Of a stretch of 37,241 nt of DNA, positions 8,312 to 15,728 are shown piece by piece (positions within the stretch are counted from its first letter, which is position 1; the number at the start of each line of letters is the position of its first letter). This DNA is from Streptomyces sp. UW30 (lineage in GTDB: Bacteria > Actinomycetota > Actinomycetes > Streptomycetales > Streptomycetaceae), in assembly GCF_008042075.1 (NCBI RefSeq), contig NZ_RDBN01000054.1:2290-39530 (forward strand), read 5' to 3'. The notes below the pieces were generated by a model. That model searched no databases. It was not told the origin of the DNA and saw only the letters and a program-made list of their open reading frames with translations. The translations under genes and the position numbers were made by a program.

Positions 8312-9166
8312 CTACGGCGACGTGGTGGCGCCCGGCCCGTGGTGCGCGGTCAACCGCTCGGCCAGGGCTCGCAGCTCGGCGCCGAAGGCCGGGTCGTGGA
8401 GCTGGGGTGAGCCGGGCGCCGGGCGGTCGTGGACGAAGTACGTCCCGTCGATGCGGTCCGTCCGCGTGGCCAGTGCGACCAGACGGCGGGCGCCGTCCGC
8501 GGGGGTGCCCAGGAACGGCCTCGACAGTGTCGTGAGGACGGAGCCGGCCGGTCCCAGGTAGCGGCCGAAGCCGGAAGCGATGATGCCCGGATGGAAGTCG
8601 GCCACCGTGATCTCCGGGTGGCGGCGGCCGAACTCGCGCAGCAGGATCCCGGCTGACAGCTTCGCCCGGGCATAGACCTTGTGGGTACCGAGCCCCGAGG
8701 TGCCGGTCGCGACCGCGGCCGTTTCGCCCCTGGTGAGCGAGGCACCGGTGTGGGAGCGCGAGGAGGTCGCCACCACCCGGCCACCGGCCAGCCGGGGGGC
8801 GAGCAGGGTCGTCAGCAGCCAGGGCGCGATGGCGTTGACCTGGAAGATCGGCTCGATGCCGTCCGCCGTCACGGCGCGTGCCCGGGGGATGCCGCCCGCG
8901 TTCGCCGCGAGTACGTCGATGCGGGGCACGAGCGAGCGAAGTTCGCCGGTGAGGCGGTGGACGTCCGCCAGATCGGCGAAGTCCACCGTGAGGCCGTCGA
9001 TGCCCAGTTCGTCCGCCAGGGCGCGGGTCGCCGCCGGGTCCCGGCCCACGGCGATCACCCGGGCACCGAGTCGGTGGAACATGCGCGCGGCCTCGGCGCC
9101 GACCCCGGAGCTGGCTCCGGTGACCACGACGGTGCCGAGGGCACCGCCGGACGGGTTGGAGCTCAT
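8312..9166 (-). CDS. Short-chain dehydrogenase/reductase
   Basis: The 284-residue product is a classical or extended SDR. It has the NAD(P)-binding motif TGASSGVG near the N-terminus, the AANAGG structural motif near residue 90, a serine in the VATSSRSHTG segment and the catalytic YARAK pair near residue 170. These enzymes oxidise or reduce alcohols and ketones with NAD(P)(H); the substrate is unknown. It is the last gene of the four-gene TetR-controlled operon and overlaps the preceding gene by four bases, so translation is probably coupled. Confidence 0.88.
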   Translation of the reverse strand: MSSNPSGGALGTVVVTGASSGVGAEAARMFHRLGARVIAVGRDPAATRALADELGIDGLTVDFADLADVHRLTGELRSLVPRIDVLAANAGGIPRARAVTADGIEPIFQVNAIAPWLLTTLLAPRLAGGRVVATSSRSHTGASLTRGETAAVATGTSGLGTHKVYARAKLSAGILLREFGRRHPEITVADFHPGIIASGFGRYLGPAGSVLTTLSRPFLGTPADGARRLVALATRTDRIDGTYFVHDRPAPGSPQLHDPAFGAELRALAERLTAHHGPGATTSP

Positions 9167-9828
9167 CGCCGTACCTCCTTCTTTCCGTGAGGCGGTCCGC
9201 TGAGTACGGCGCGGCCCCGGGCGAAGGCGCCGTGTTCGGCCGCGGCCAGCAGGAACTGCGCCACGTCCGCACGGGAGATCGCGAGGTTCGGCGGGGTGCG
9301 CAGCTCACCGGACGCCGACCAGTGCGCGCCGGGCGGCTCATCGGTCAGGGCGCCGAAGTACGCGACCGTCCAGTTGAGCCCGGAGGTCTCCAGGATCTGC
9401 TCGGCGGCGTCGAAGTCCCGGTAGTCGCGCCTGATGAAGACCCTGGTGGCCGCACGGACCGGCGCGGACGCCGCGTGCACGCTCTCGCCCGCGCCCCAGG
9501 CCAGGGGCATGACGATCCGTTCCACCCCGCCTTCGCGCATGGCATCCACCAGCAGCGTGGCGGCCGCCGCGACGATGGCGGGTCCTCTGCGGCCTCTGAG
9601 CCACAGCGGATTTCCGAGGGCGCAGATCACGGCGTCATGCCCCGGAACCGCCTTGCGCACGGTCTCCGGCTCGTCCGCGACCGCACCGGTCACCACGGTC
9701 AGACGGGGGTCCGGCGGCAGACCGTCCGCCCGCCGCACGAAGGCGGTGACATGGTGCCCGTTCAGCAGCGCACGGTAGACGACCTGGCGGCCGATCCCGC
9801 CATTGGCACCTGCGACGAAGAGACGCAC
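9163..9828 (-). CDS. NAD(P)-binding atypical SDR (NmrA/BVR-B-like)
   Basis: The 221-residue product begins with the dinucleotide-binding motif VAGANGGIGRQVV, then follows the single-domain plan of atypical SDRs related to biliverdin reductase B and NmrA-like proteins (VVTGAVADEPETV, VICALGNP, LNWTVAYFGALTDEPPG). Many lack classical catalytic residues, and I see no YxxxK pair, so it may be a reductase of low specificity or a redox sensor. It lies 12 bp after the Rid-family gene and overlaps the SDR gene by four bases. Confidence 0.85.
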   Translation of the reverse strand: MRLFVAGANGGIGRQVVYRALLNGHHVTAFVRRADGLPPDPRLTVVTGAVADEPETVRKAVPGHDAVICALGNPLWLRGRRGPAIVAAAATLLVDAMREGGVERIVMPLAWGAGESVHAASAPVRAATRVFIRRDYRDFDAAEQILETSGLNWTVAYFGALTDEPPGAHWSASGELRTPPNLAISRADVAQFLLAAAEHGAFARGRAVLSGPPHGKKEVRR

Positions 9829-9840
9829 AGCGAGACCTCC

Positions 9841-10308
9841 TCAGCACTCACGGCCGGTCGGCGGCACGGGGCTCATGACGTCCTCGGCTGCCGGGACGGG
9901 TGCCGCGGGCGCTGCTCGCAGCGCCGCGACCACCTCGACCTCGAGCAGGTACTCGGGTGCGAAGAGGGCGGGCACACCCACGAGCGTGCTCGCGGGGGCC
10001 TGGGAGACACCCGCCCGCAGCGGTCCGAAGATCGCGGGCAGCAGTGCGGGGCTGTAGTCCACGACGTAGACGGTTTCCTTGACGATGTCGTCGCGGGTGG
10101 CGCCGACCGCCGCGAGGGCCGCCTCGATGTTGCGTACGACCTGCGCGGCCTGGGCCGCGTGGTCACCGGGCCCGACGGGTCGGCCTTCGGCGTCCCGGGC
10201 GACCTGGCCCGACAGGTGCACCAGCCGCTCTCCGCCGGTGGTGACGACCTGGCTGATCATCCCGGCCGGACCGTAGATGGCCGGGGGATTGACGCGTTGT
10301 ACGGACAT
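9841..10308 (-). CDS. Rid/YjgF-family protein
   Basis: The 155-residue product has the Rid trimer-forming fold (RLVHLSGQVARDAEG, HAAQAAQVVRNIEAALAAVG, ETVYVVDY, EYLLEVEVVAAL). Archetypal RidA hydrolyses reactive 2-aminoacrylate using an arginine in a PARS-type motif; here the matching stretch reads APASTLVGV, with no arginine. It therefore probably belongs to a Rid subfamily with a different or no deaminase activity. A 25-residue Ala/Pro-rich tail extends past the domain. It sits 19 bp after the monooxygenase gene in the TetR-controlled operon, where Rid proteins often act on unstable oxidation products. Confidence 0.85.
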   Translation of the reverse strand: MSVQRVNPPAIYGPAGMISQVVTTGGERLVHLSGQVARDAEGRPVGPGDHAAQAAQVVRNIEAALAAVGATRDDIVKETVYVVDYSPALLPAIFGPLRAGVSQAPASTLVGVPALFAPEYLLEVEVVAALRAAPAAPVPAAEDVMSPVPPTGREC

Positions 10309-10327
10309 GACCGTGTCCTTCCGGCAC

Positions 10328-11836
10328 TCAGGAGGGCGTTCCGGCCCAGGCGGTCAGCGCGGCGCGCCGCTCGTCACGGCGTGCGGCGAGGTCGGCGGTG
10401 CGCGTGGCCCAGGCGATGTGGCCGTCGGGGCGTACGAGGACCTCGGTCACTCCCTCCAGGTCCGCGTGGTCGTCCCGCTTCGTGACGGTGACGGCGATGA
10501 CGCGTGATCCCCAGCCGGCGACGGCCGCCCTGAGCTCCGGGTCGCCCGCGAGATCGAGGTGGACGAACCGGCCCTGGGGGAGCAGTTCGTAGACCCGTAT
10601 CGCCTCCGATGCCGCGGCGGTGAGCCCCAGGTCGGGCATCCGCGCTCCCACCAGCGGGTCGGCCCCGGGGCTCGCGGGCGGGTAGGCGGTGCCGAGCGCG
10701 GAGACCTGGGCGGCGAGCTTGCGGTTGACCTCTTCCATGCGCAGGAGTTCGTCGAAGAGTTCACGGAGGGCCGCGGCGGGACGCTGGTACTGCGGAACCA
10801 GCGTCAGCTCCGCGAGCAGCGTCTGCACCTCGGTGTTCTCGGTGACTGCCCGGCCGACCGGGCTGCGCTCCTCGTCATAGCTGTCCAGCAGCCCGGGCGG
10901 CGCCCAGCCGTTGACAGCGGCGGCCAGCTTCCAGCCGAGGTTCATGGCGTCCTGGAGGCCGGTGTTGAGCCCCTGGCCCGCCGCGGGGAAGTGGATGTGA
11001 GCAGCGTCGCCCGCCAGCAGGACCCGGCCGGAGCGGTAACTCTCCGCAAGCCGTGTGGCGTTGCCGAAACGCGAGAGCCAACGGGGCTCGGCGATACCGC
11101 AGTCGGAGCCGCAGATCCGGATCAGGGCCGCACGGAACTCCTCCAGGGTCACGGGCTCACGGGCCAGCACCCGCATCCGCTCCGGATCCACGTAGACCAG
11201 TCGGGTCAGACCGCCCTCCAGCGGCGCGACCAGGACGCCAGATGCGCGGGCCGCGCCGAGGACCGCCGGGTCGGCGTCGAGCACGGCGAAGTCGCCGAGC
11301 ACACCGGTGAGCGTCTCGTCGGTACCCGGGAAGCCGATGCCGGCGGCCTCCCGCACCCGGCTGCGTCCGCCGTCGCACCCGATCGCGTACCGGGCGCGGA
11401 CGGTCTCGACGCCCGCGGGACCCCGCACCTGCACCTCGACGCCGTCGCCGTCCTGGCTCAGACCGACGACCTCGTGTCCGCGCAGGATCTCCACACCCAG
11501 CTCACGGGCCCGCTCCTCAAGCAGCGCCTCGGTGCGCGCCTGGGCGAGGAAAAGCGTGTAGCCGTGCCGGGAGTCCAGCGCGGAGAAGTCCAGATGGGTG
11601 GGGAGCTGGGCGAAGTGCCAGCCGGGCACGGTCCGGCCGAGCGCCAGGAACCGGTCGGCCAAGCCGCGCTGGTCCATCAGTTCCACGCTGCGCGGATGCA
11701 GGGTGAGCGCCCGCGAATCGGGCTGCGGCTCGGTGCGCCGCTCCACGATCCGGGTCCGCACACCGGCCAGCGCCAGCTCGCACGCGAGCATCAGCCCGGT
11801 CGGTCCCGCGCCCACGACGATCACACCGGCATTCAT
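10328..11836 (-). CDS. FAD-dependent aromatic monooxygenase (class A)
   Basis: The 502-residue product has all signatures of class A flavoprotein hydroxylases: GAGPTGL near residue 8 for FAD, the DG motif (IGCDGGRSRVREAAG), and the GD motif (LLAGDAAHIHFPAAGQGLNTG). The C-terminal thioredoxin-like domain (about 390-500) is typical of the rifampicin/polyketide hydroxylase group. It inserts oxygen into an aromatic or polyketide substrate using NAD(P)H. ATG 11836 has GGAGGG eight bases upstream. It is the first gene of an operon divergent from a TetR regulator, so it is likely induced by, and acts on, a foreign aromatic compound. It is not obviously tied to the clavam cluster. Confidence 0.88.
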   Translation of the reverse strand: MNAGVIVVGAGPTGLMLACELALAGVRTRIVERRTEPQPDSRALTLHPRSVELMDQRGLADRFLALGRTVPGWHFAQLPTHLDFSALDSRHGYTLFLAQARTEALLEERARELGVEILRGHEVVGLSQDGDGVEVQVRGPAGVETVRARYAIGCDGGRSRVREAAGIGFPGTDETLTGVLGDFAVLDADPAVLGAARASGVLVAPLEGGLTRLVYVDPERMRVLAREPVTLEEFRAALIRICGSDCGIAEPRWLSRFGNATRLAESYRSGRVLLAGDAAHIHFPAAGQGLNTGLQDAMNLGWKLAAAVNGWAPPGLLDSYDEERSPVGRAVTENTEVQTLLAELTLVPQYQRPAAALRELFDELLRMEEVNRKLAAQVSALGTAYPPASPGADPLVGARMPDLGLTAAASEAIRVYELLPQGRFVHLDLAGDPELRAAVAGWGSRVIAVTVTKRDDHADLEGVTEVLVRPDGHIAWATRTADLAARRDERRAALTAWAGTPS

Positions 11837-11859
11837 CGAAGTTGCCCTCCGCTTATTTT

Positions 11860-11889
11860 GTGAACAGCGTTCACGTGAACGCCGTTCAC
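11860..11889. promoter_or_regulatory. Two tandem GTGAAC-N3-GTTCAC operators for the TetR regulator
   Basis: The palindromes GTGAACAGCGTTCAC (11860-11874) and GTGAACGCCGTTCAC (11875-11889) are immediately adjacent and differ only in the central three bases. They sit between the divergent monooxygenase and TetR genes. TATAGT (11890-11895) just beyond is a good -10 element for the TetR gene and would start transcription at or next to its ATG, so that transcript may be leaderless. The TetR protein most likely represses both directions. Confidence 0.85.
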
Positions 11890-11902
11890 TATAGTGAGGC
11901 CC

Positions 11903-12562
11903 ATGAGCTCCCCGTCAAGCCCGACCCGAGGCCGGCCCCCGCGACTCGACCGTGCGCGCACCCTGCAGACAGCCCTTGACCTGCTGGATCAGTCAGGGCT
12001 CGACGCATTGACCATGAGGCGGCTCGCCGATGCGATGGACGTGCAGGCCGGCGCGCTGTACCGCTATTTCGCGACCAAGCAGGACCTACTGACGGCGATG
12101 GCCGAGCGGATGATGGACGGCGTCGCGGATGCCGCCGAGGCGCGCGAGGCCGACTGGAGCGAGCGGCTGGCCACCCTCGCCCGCGCGATGCGTGCGGCCC
12201 TGCTCTCCCGTCGTGACGGTGCGCGGGTGTTCGCCGGTACGCACTCGACGGGGGCGAACATCCTGGGCTTCGCCGACACGGTCGTGGGCGTGATGCGGAC
12301 GGCGGGCTTCCCCGACGACGACGCGGCACGGGCGCTCTACGCCATGGCCAACTTCACCGTGGGCCACACCCTGGAGGAGCAGGCCGCCCTCCAGCCGGGA
12401 AGCGGAGGCCCGGCGGACCCGGGCCACCTCGCCGACGCGGTGGCGGCCGGGACGTACCCGCATCTCAAGGCCAGCCTGCCCACGCTCACCAGCACCGACT
12501 TCACCCGGCTCTTCGAGTTCGGACTGGACCTGCTCATCGAGGGACTGAGGGCGCGGCGCTGA
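11903..12562 (+). CDS. TetR-family transcriptional repressor
   Basis: The 219-residue product has an N-terminal helix-turn-helix of the TetR family (TLQTALDLLDQSGLDALTMR, then AGALYRYFATKQDLLTAMAE) and a C-terminal ligand-binding domain of the Tet repressor class (VFAGTHSTGANILGF, FTVGHTLEEQAAL). This class often controls a divergent flavin monooxygenase or efflux pump. ATG 11903 was chosen; GTG 11894 in the same frame is possible but overlaps the -10 element. The tandem palindromes just upstream are its likely binding site. An aromatic substrate or product of the monooxygenase is the likely inducer. Confidence 0.9.
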   Translation: MSSPSSPTRGRPPRLDRARTLQTALDLLDQSGLDALTMRRLADAMDVQAGALYRYFATKQDLLTAMAERMMDGVADAAEAREADWSERLATLARAMRAALLSRRDGARVFAGTHSTGANILGFADTVVGVMRTAGFPDDDAARALYAMANFTVGHTLEEQAALQPGSGGPADPGHLADAVAAGTYPHLKASLPTLTSTDFTRLFEFGLDLLIEGLRARR

Positions 12563-12625
12563 CTCGCAGCCGACGCGCCCTCTCGGCCCGGGAGGAGGCC
12601 AGGACTTCGATGAGACGCGCAAACC

Positions 12626-12647
12626 CGGAGCGCCGGCCGGCGCTCCG
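12626..12647. terminator. 22-bp perfect palindrome between convergent genes
   Basis: The sequence from CGGAGCGCCGG (12626) to CCGGCGCTCCG (ending 12647) is a perfect palindrome. It lies two bases from the stop of the leftward LAL regulator gene and 63 bp after the rightward TetR gene. It probably works as a bidirectional terminator hairpin. Confidence 0.65.
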
Positions 12648-12649
12648 CT

Positions 12650-15511
12650 TCACCTGCCGGTGCCCGGTGACGGACCCGCGGCCCGGGGCAGCAGTCCGAG
12701 TCGTGCCAGGTTTCCGTCCAGCCAGGCGGCGGCCAGTTCCGCGCGGGAGCGGCAGCCCGTGCGCTGGAACAGCCGGGTCAGCCGCTGTTCGACGGTCTTC
12801 TCGCTGCAGGCGAGTGCGACGGCGATCTGCCGGTTGGTCGCGCCGTCACTCACCATGCGGACCAACTTGACGTCCCGCTCGGTGAGTTCGTCCGTGGTGG
12901 GGCGCAGCCTCGGCATGGAGATGTTCCGCCGCCGCGCGGCACGTGTCAGCTCGGTGCGGAAGGAGCGCCCCATACCGAGCCGGTGTGCGTTGCGGGTCGC
13001 CTCGGTCAGCCAGGGCCGGGGGTCGTCGGCGACATGCGTCAGGCACTGGCAGCACAGCACCGCCAGGTGAACATCGCCTCGGCGCTGCACCAGCCGGTGG
13101 GCGGCGAGTGCGCTGTCGGCGTCGCGGTGTGCGATGCCGCGTGCGATGAGCACCGCCTCGTGGGTCATCGGGGACGCCGCCTCCTCGTGCAGCGCCTGGA
13201 GCTCCTCCTCTGCCTGCCGCGCCGTGCTCGGTTTTTTCTGAAGGAGCGCGAACCACATGATCCGCACCAACACCCGCTCCACACCGGCGAGCAGGCCGGC
13301 CTCGCGCGCCTGCCGCACGTCGTGCCACGCGAGCTCCAGCGCCTCCCCGGCCTGGCCCGACCCGTACCGGACGCCCAGCCGGGCCCGCGTCACCAACGGA
13401 TGGGTGGCGGTGTCGGGTATCCGCCGCAGCCACGCGCGGGCGCGTTCGAGGTCCCCGCGCATGCAGTGGATCTCGGCGGCCAGGGCCCGCGCCGACTGGG
13501 AGGCGCCGGCCGTGGCGTCGGACCGGCCGCGCACCTCGATGCCGCGGGCGGCCGCCAGGGCCGCGTCCCAGTCCCCCGCCAGATAGTCATCCACCATGGT
13601 CAGGTACCGGGCGGCGATGCTGTCCCCCGCCGCGGCATACCGGTCACCGAGGACAGCGGCGAGGGCGCCGGCCAGGTCTCCGTATGCGGCGGCGTTGCGC
13701 AGCCGGTCCAGGCCGGCCTCGTCGATGGCGTCGGACGGCAGGCTCTGCCGGGCCCGCCGCAGGTCGGCAAGGCTGCCCACCGCGGCGCCCACCAGACGTA
13801 ACTCGGACGGCGAGGGCATCGGCCCGGAGCGGCGCCGCGCGTGGGCGGCCACCGGGGGGTGCGCGGCCGGCACCGGCACCGGTGTGGCCGGCCCGATGCC
13901 GTAGCGGCCACCGAGGGCGGCCAGCCCGGCGGCGGCCGGCAGCCGGCTCAGCGCCTCGCGATACCGGGGATCGGCGTCGTCGGCGTACGGCGACCGGTGT
14001 TCGTGCAGTGCCGCCAGCGCCCATGCGCCGGCGACGGCCTCCAGACCGGCCGCGTTCTCCGCATGCTCGGCGTCCGGCGCGTCCAGGCGGGCGAGCAGCG
14101 GCTCGCCGATCGCCAGGAGCCCGGCGTGGTCGCCGTGCCACAGGCTCAGGCTGCTCGCCTCGTGGAGCACGCCGGGGGTTCGCGGATCCTGCGGCGCCAT
14201 CCGGCGCAGGGCCGAGGCGTACGCGCGGGCGGAGAGGGGCTGGTCGGTCCGGGCGTACTCGCGGGCTGCCGCCAGCAGGACCGGCACCGCGAGTTCGTCG
14301 TCCAGCCGGTGACCGGCGGCTGTCACATGGTCGGCCAGCCGGGGGTGGCCGCTGCCCGTGGCCTCGGCTCCCAGCCGGTCCGTGACCGACGTGACGAGCC
14401 GGGCGTGGGCCCCGGTTACGTCGTGCCGGACGGGCAGGGTCCGTAAGGACGCCCCGAGTGCCGGCACGGCGAACGACAGCCGGCCCTCCCGGTCCACGAT
14501 CAGCACCCGGTCCGCGACGAGCCGGTCCAGCCTGCGCTCGACGGCCTGGACGTCGACCGAGGGCAGCAGGCTGAGCACATCGTCGAAGCGCACTTCGGCC
14601 CGGCTCGCCATATGGGCCAGAGCGAGCAGCGCCTCGGCGGTCCCGGAGTCCGCGGTCGCGTCGGGCCGGGCGATTCCGAGCAGTTCGGCCGGATCCGAGC
14701 TCAACCGCAGTTCTCCGGCCGGAACCGCCAGACAGAGCTTGCCGTCGAGTTCCAGCAGAGCGCGCTCGTCCAGCGAGTCGACCACCGAGAGCACGGCCCG
14801 GGGGTTGCCCCGCAAGGTACCCAGCGCACGCGACACGGCCTCGGCCAGCGCGGGCTCGGCCGGACGGCCGAACCGCCCGGCGACGTGCGTGGCGACCAGC
14901 GCGGCGACGTCGGCCTGGCACAGCGGGGCCAGTTCCAGCAGCCGGTCGGCCGCGGCAGTCAGCTGCCCGACGACGGCGTCCCCCGCGGTTCCCGGCCGGA
15001 CGGCCAGCACGACCGGCACGCCGCGTGGGCGGAACAGCCGCAGCAGCAGTCCCAGTGTCTCGGCGACGTGCCGCGGCATGCGCTCGACGCCGTCGACGAC
15101 CAGGGCGAAGGGGGCCTGCCGGGATGCGTCCGCAAGGGCCGCGCCGAAGGCCGAGAGTCCGGTCAGCTCGCCGTCCTGCGCCGCGGCACCCACCAGCGCC
15201 CGGCGGGCGGCGGCGAAGCACAGCAGGCCGGCGTCGGGGTCCTCCAGGAGCAGGTCGCAACCCGGGTCGGGGATGTCCACGGCGGCTTCCCAGGCGAGCC
15301 GGAGAACCCTGGTGCCCTCCTGCACCGCCCTACGCCGTGCCTCGTCCAGCACGGCGGTCTTGCCCACCCCGGCCTCGGCGGTGACGAGCAGGACACGCGC
15401 CGACGCACCGCCGGCGCACAGCACCTCCGCCACGTCGCGGACTTCGCCGTCCCTGCCGATGACCGGCCCATGGTCCTGCTGCACGCCGGCTCCTCGTTCG
15501 TCCTCGCTCAC
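12650..15511 (-). CDS. Large LuxR-family (LAL) transcriptional regulator with TTA codons
   Basis: The 953-residue product has an N-terminal AAA-type ATPase domain (Walker A VTAEAGVGKTAV near residue 43, Walker B PFALVVDGVERMP), a long helical middle region and a C-terminal LuxR helix-turn-helix (ELTERDVKLVRMVSDGATNR, then QIAVALACSEKTVEQRLTRL). LAL proteins are usually activators of secondary metabolite clusters. Two leucine codons are TTA (14444-14446 and 13799-13801), so translation should depend on the bldA tRNA. It is divergent from a second LAL gene across a 217-bp gap with no obvious gene. Its targets may include the clavam cluster 4 kb away, but that link rests on position only. Confidence 0.88.
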   Translation of the reverse strand: MSEDERGAGVQQDHGPVIGRDGEVRDVAEVLCAGGASARVLLVTAEAGVGKTAVLDEARRRAVQEGTRVLRLAWEAAVDIPDPGCDLLLEDPDAGLLCFAAARRALVGAAAQDGELTGLSAFGAALADASRQAPFALVVDGVERMPRHVAETLGLLLRLFRPRGVPVVLAVRPGTAGDAVVGQLTAAADRLLELAPLCQADVAALVATHVAGRFGRPAEPALAEAVSRALGTLRGNPRAVLSVVDSLDERALLELDGKLCLAVPAGELRLSSDPAELLGIARPDATADSGTAEALLALAHMASRAEVRFDDVLSLLPSVDVQAVERRLDRLVADRVLIVDREGRLSFAVPALGASLRTLPVRHDVTGAHARLVTSVTDRLGAEATGSGHPRLADHVTAAGHRLDDELAVPVLLAAAREYARTDQPLSARAYASALRRMAPQDPRTPGVLHEASSLSLWHGDHAGLLAIGEPLLARLDAPDAEHAENAAGLEAVAGAWALAALHEHRSPYADDADPRYREALSRLPAAAGLAALGGRYGIGPATPVPVPAAHPPVAAHARRRSGPMPSPSELRLVGAAVGSLADLRRARQSLPSDAIDEAGLDRLRNAAAYGDLAGALAAVLGDRYAAAGDSIAARYLTMVDDYLAGDWDAALAAARGIEVRGRSDATAGASQSARALAAEIHCMRGDLERARAWLRRIPDTATHPLVTRARLGVRYGSGQAGEALELAWHDVRQAREAGLLAGVERVLVRIMWFALLQKKPSTARQAEEELQALHEEAASPMTHEAVLIARGIAHRDADSALAAHRLVQRRGDVHLAVLCCQCLTHVADDPRPWLTEATRNAHRLGMGRSFRTELTRAARRRNISMPRLRPTTDELTERDVKLVRMVSDGATNRQIAVALACSEKTVEQRLTRLFQRTGCRSRAELAAAWLDGNLARLGLLPRAAGPSPGTGR

Positions 15512-15728
15512 CGAGGTAAGACGGTTCCGCGCCCGTCACAGTTCACTGCGACGCGATGAATGGCCCTGCCACAAAAGGGACTTCGCGCCACAGCTGACGG
15601 GAAGGCTCCCGAAAGGCGGCGACGGCGTAATGTCGACGAACAAGATCGGAAAGCCCAGGACCAGGGAGCCCGGAGACGGCCGCTCACCTCCGGCCGGGGC
15701 ATGGCACAGAAGAGGGACGCACTGCACA

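Noticed and set aside
9841..10308. Rid-family gene as the YjgF-type (OrfB) gene of an alanylclavam pathway
   Set aside because: It lies in a separate TetR-controlled redox operon about 9 kb from the SARP gene and lacks the RidA arginine, so there is no evidence of a link to clavams.
14358..15728. A 457-codon upstream extension of the second LAL gene
   Set aside because: The extension is antisense to the first LAL gene, Ser/Arg rich and without homology. GTG 15729 has a good ribosome binding site.
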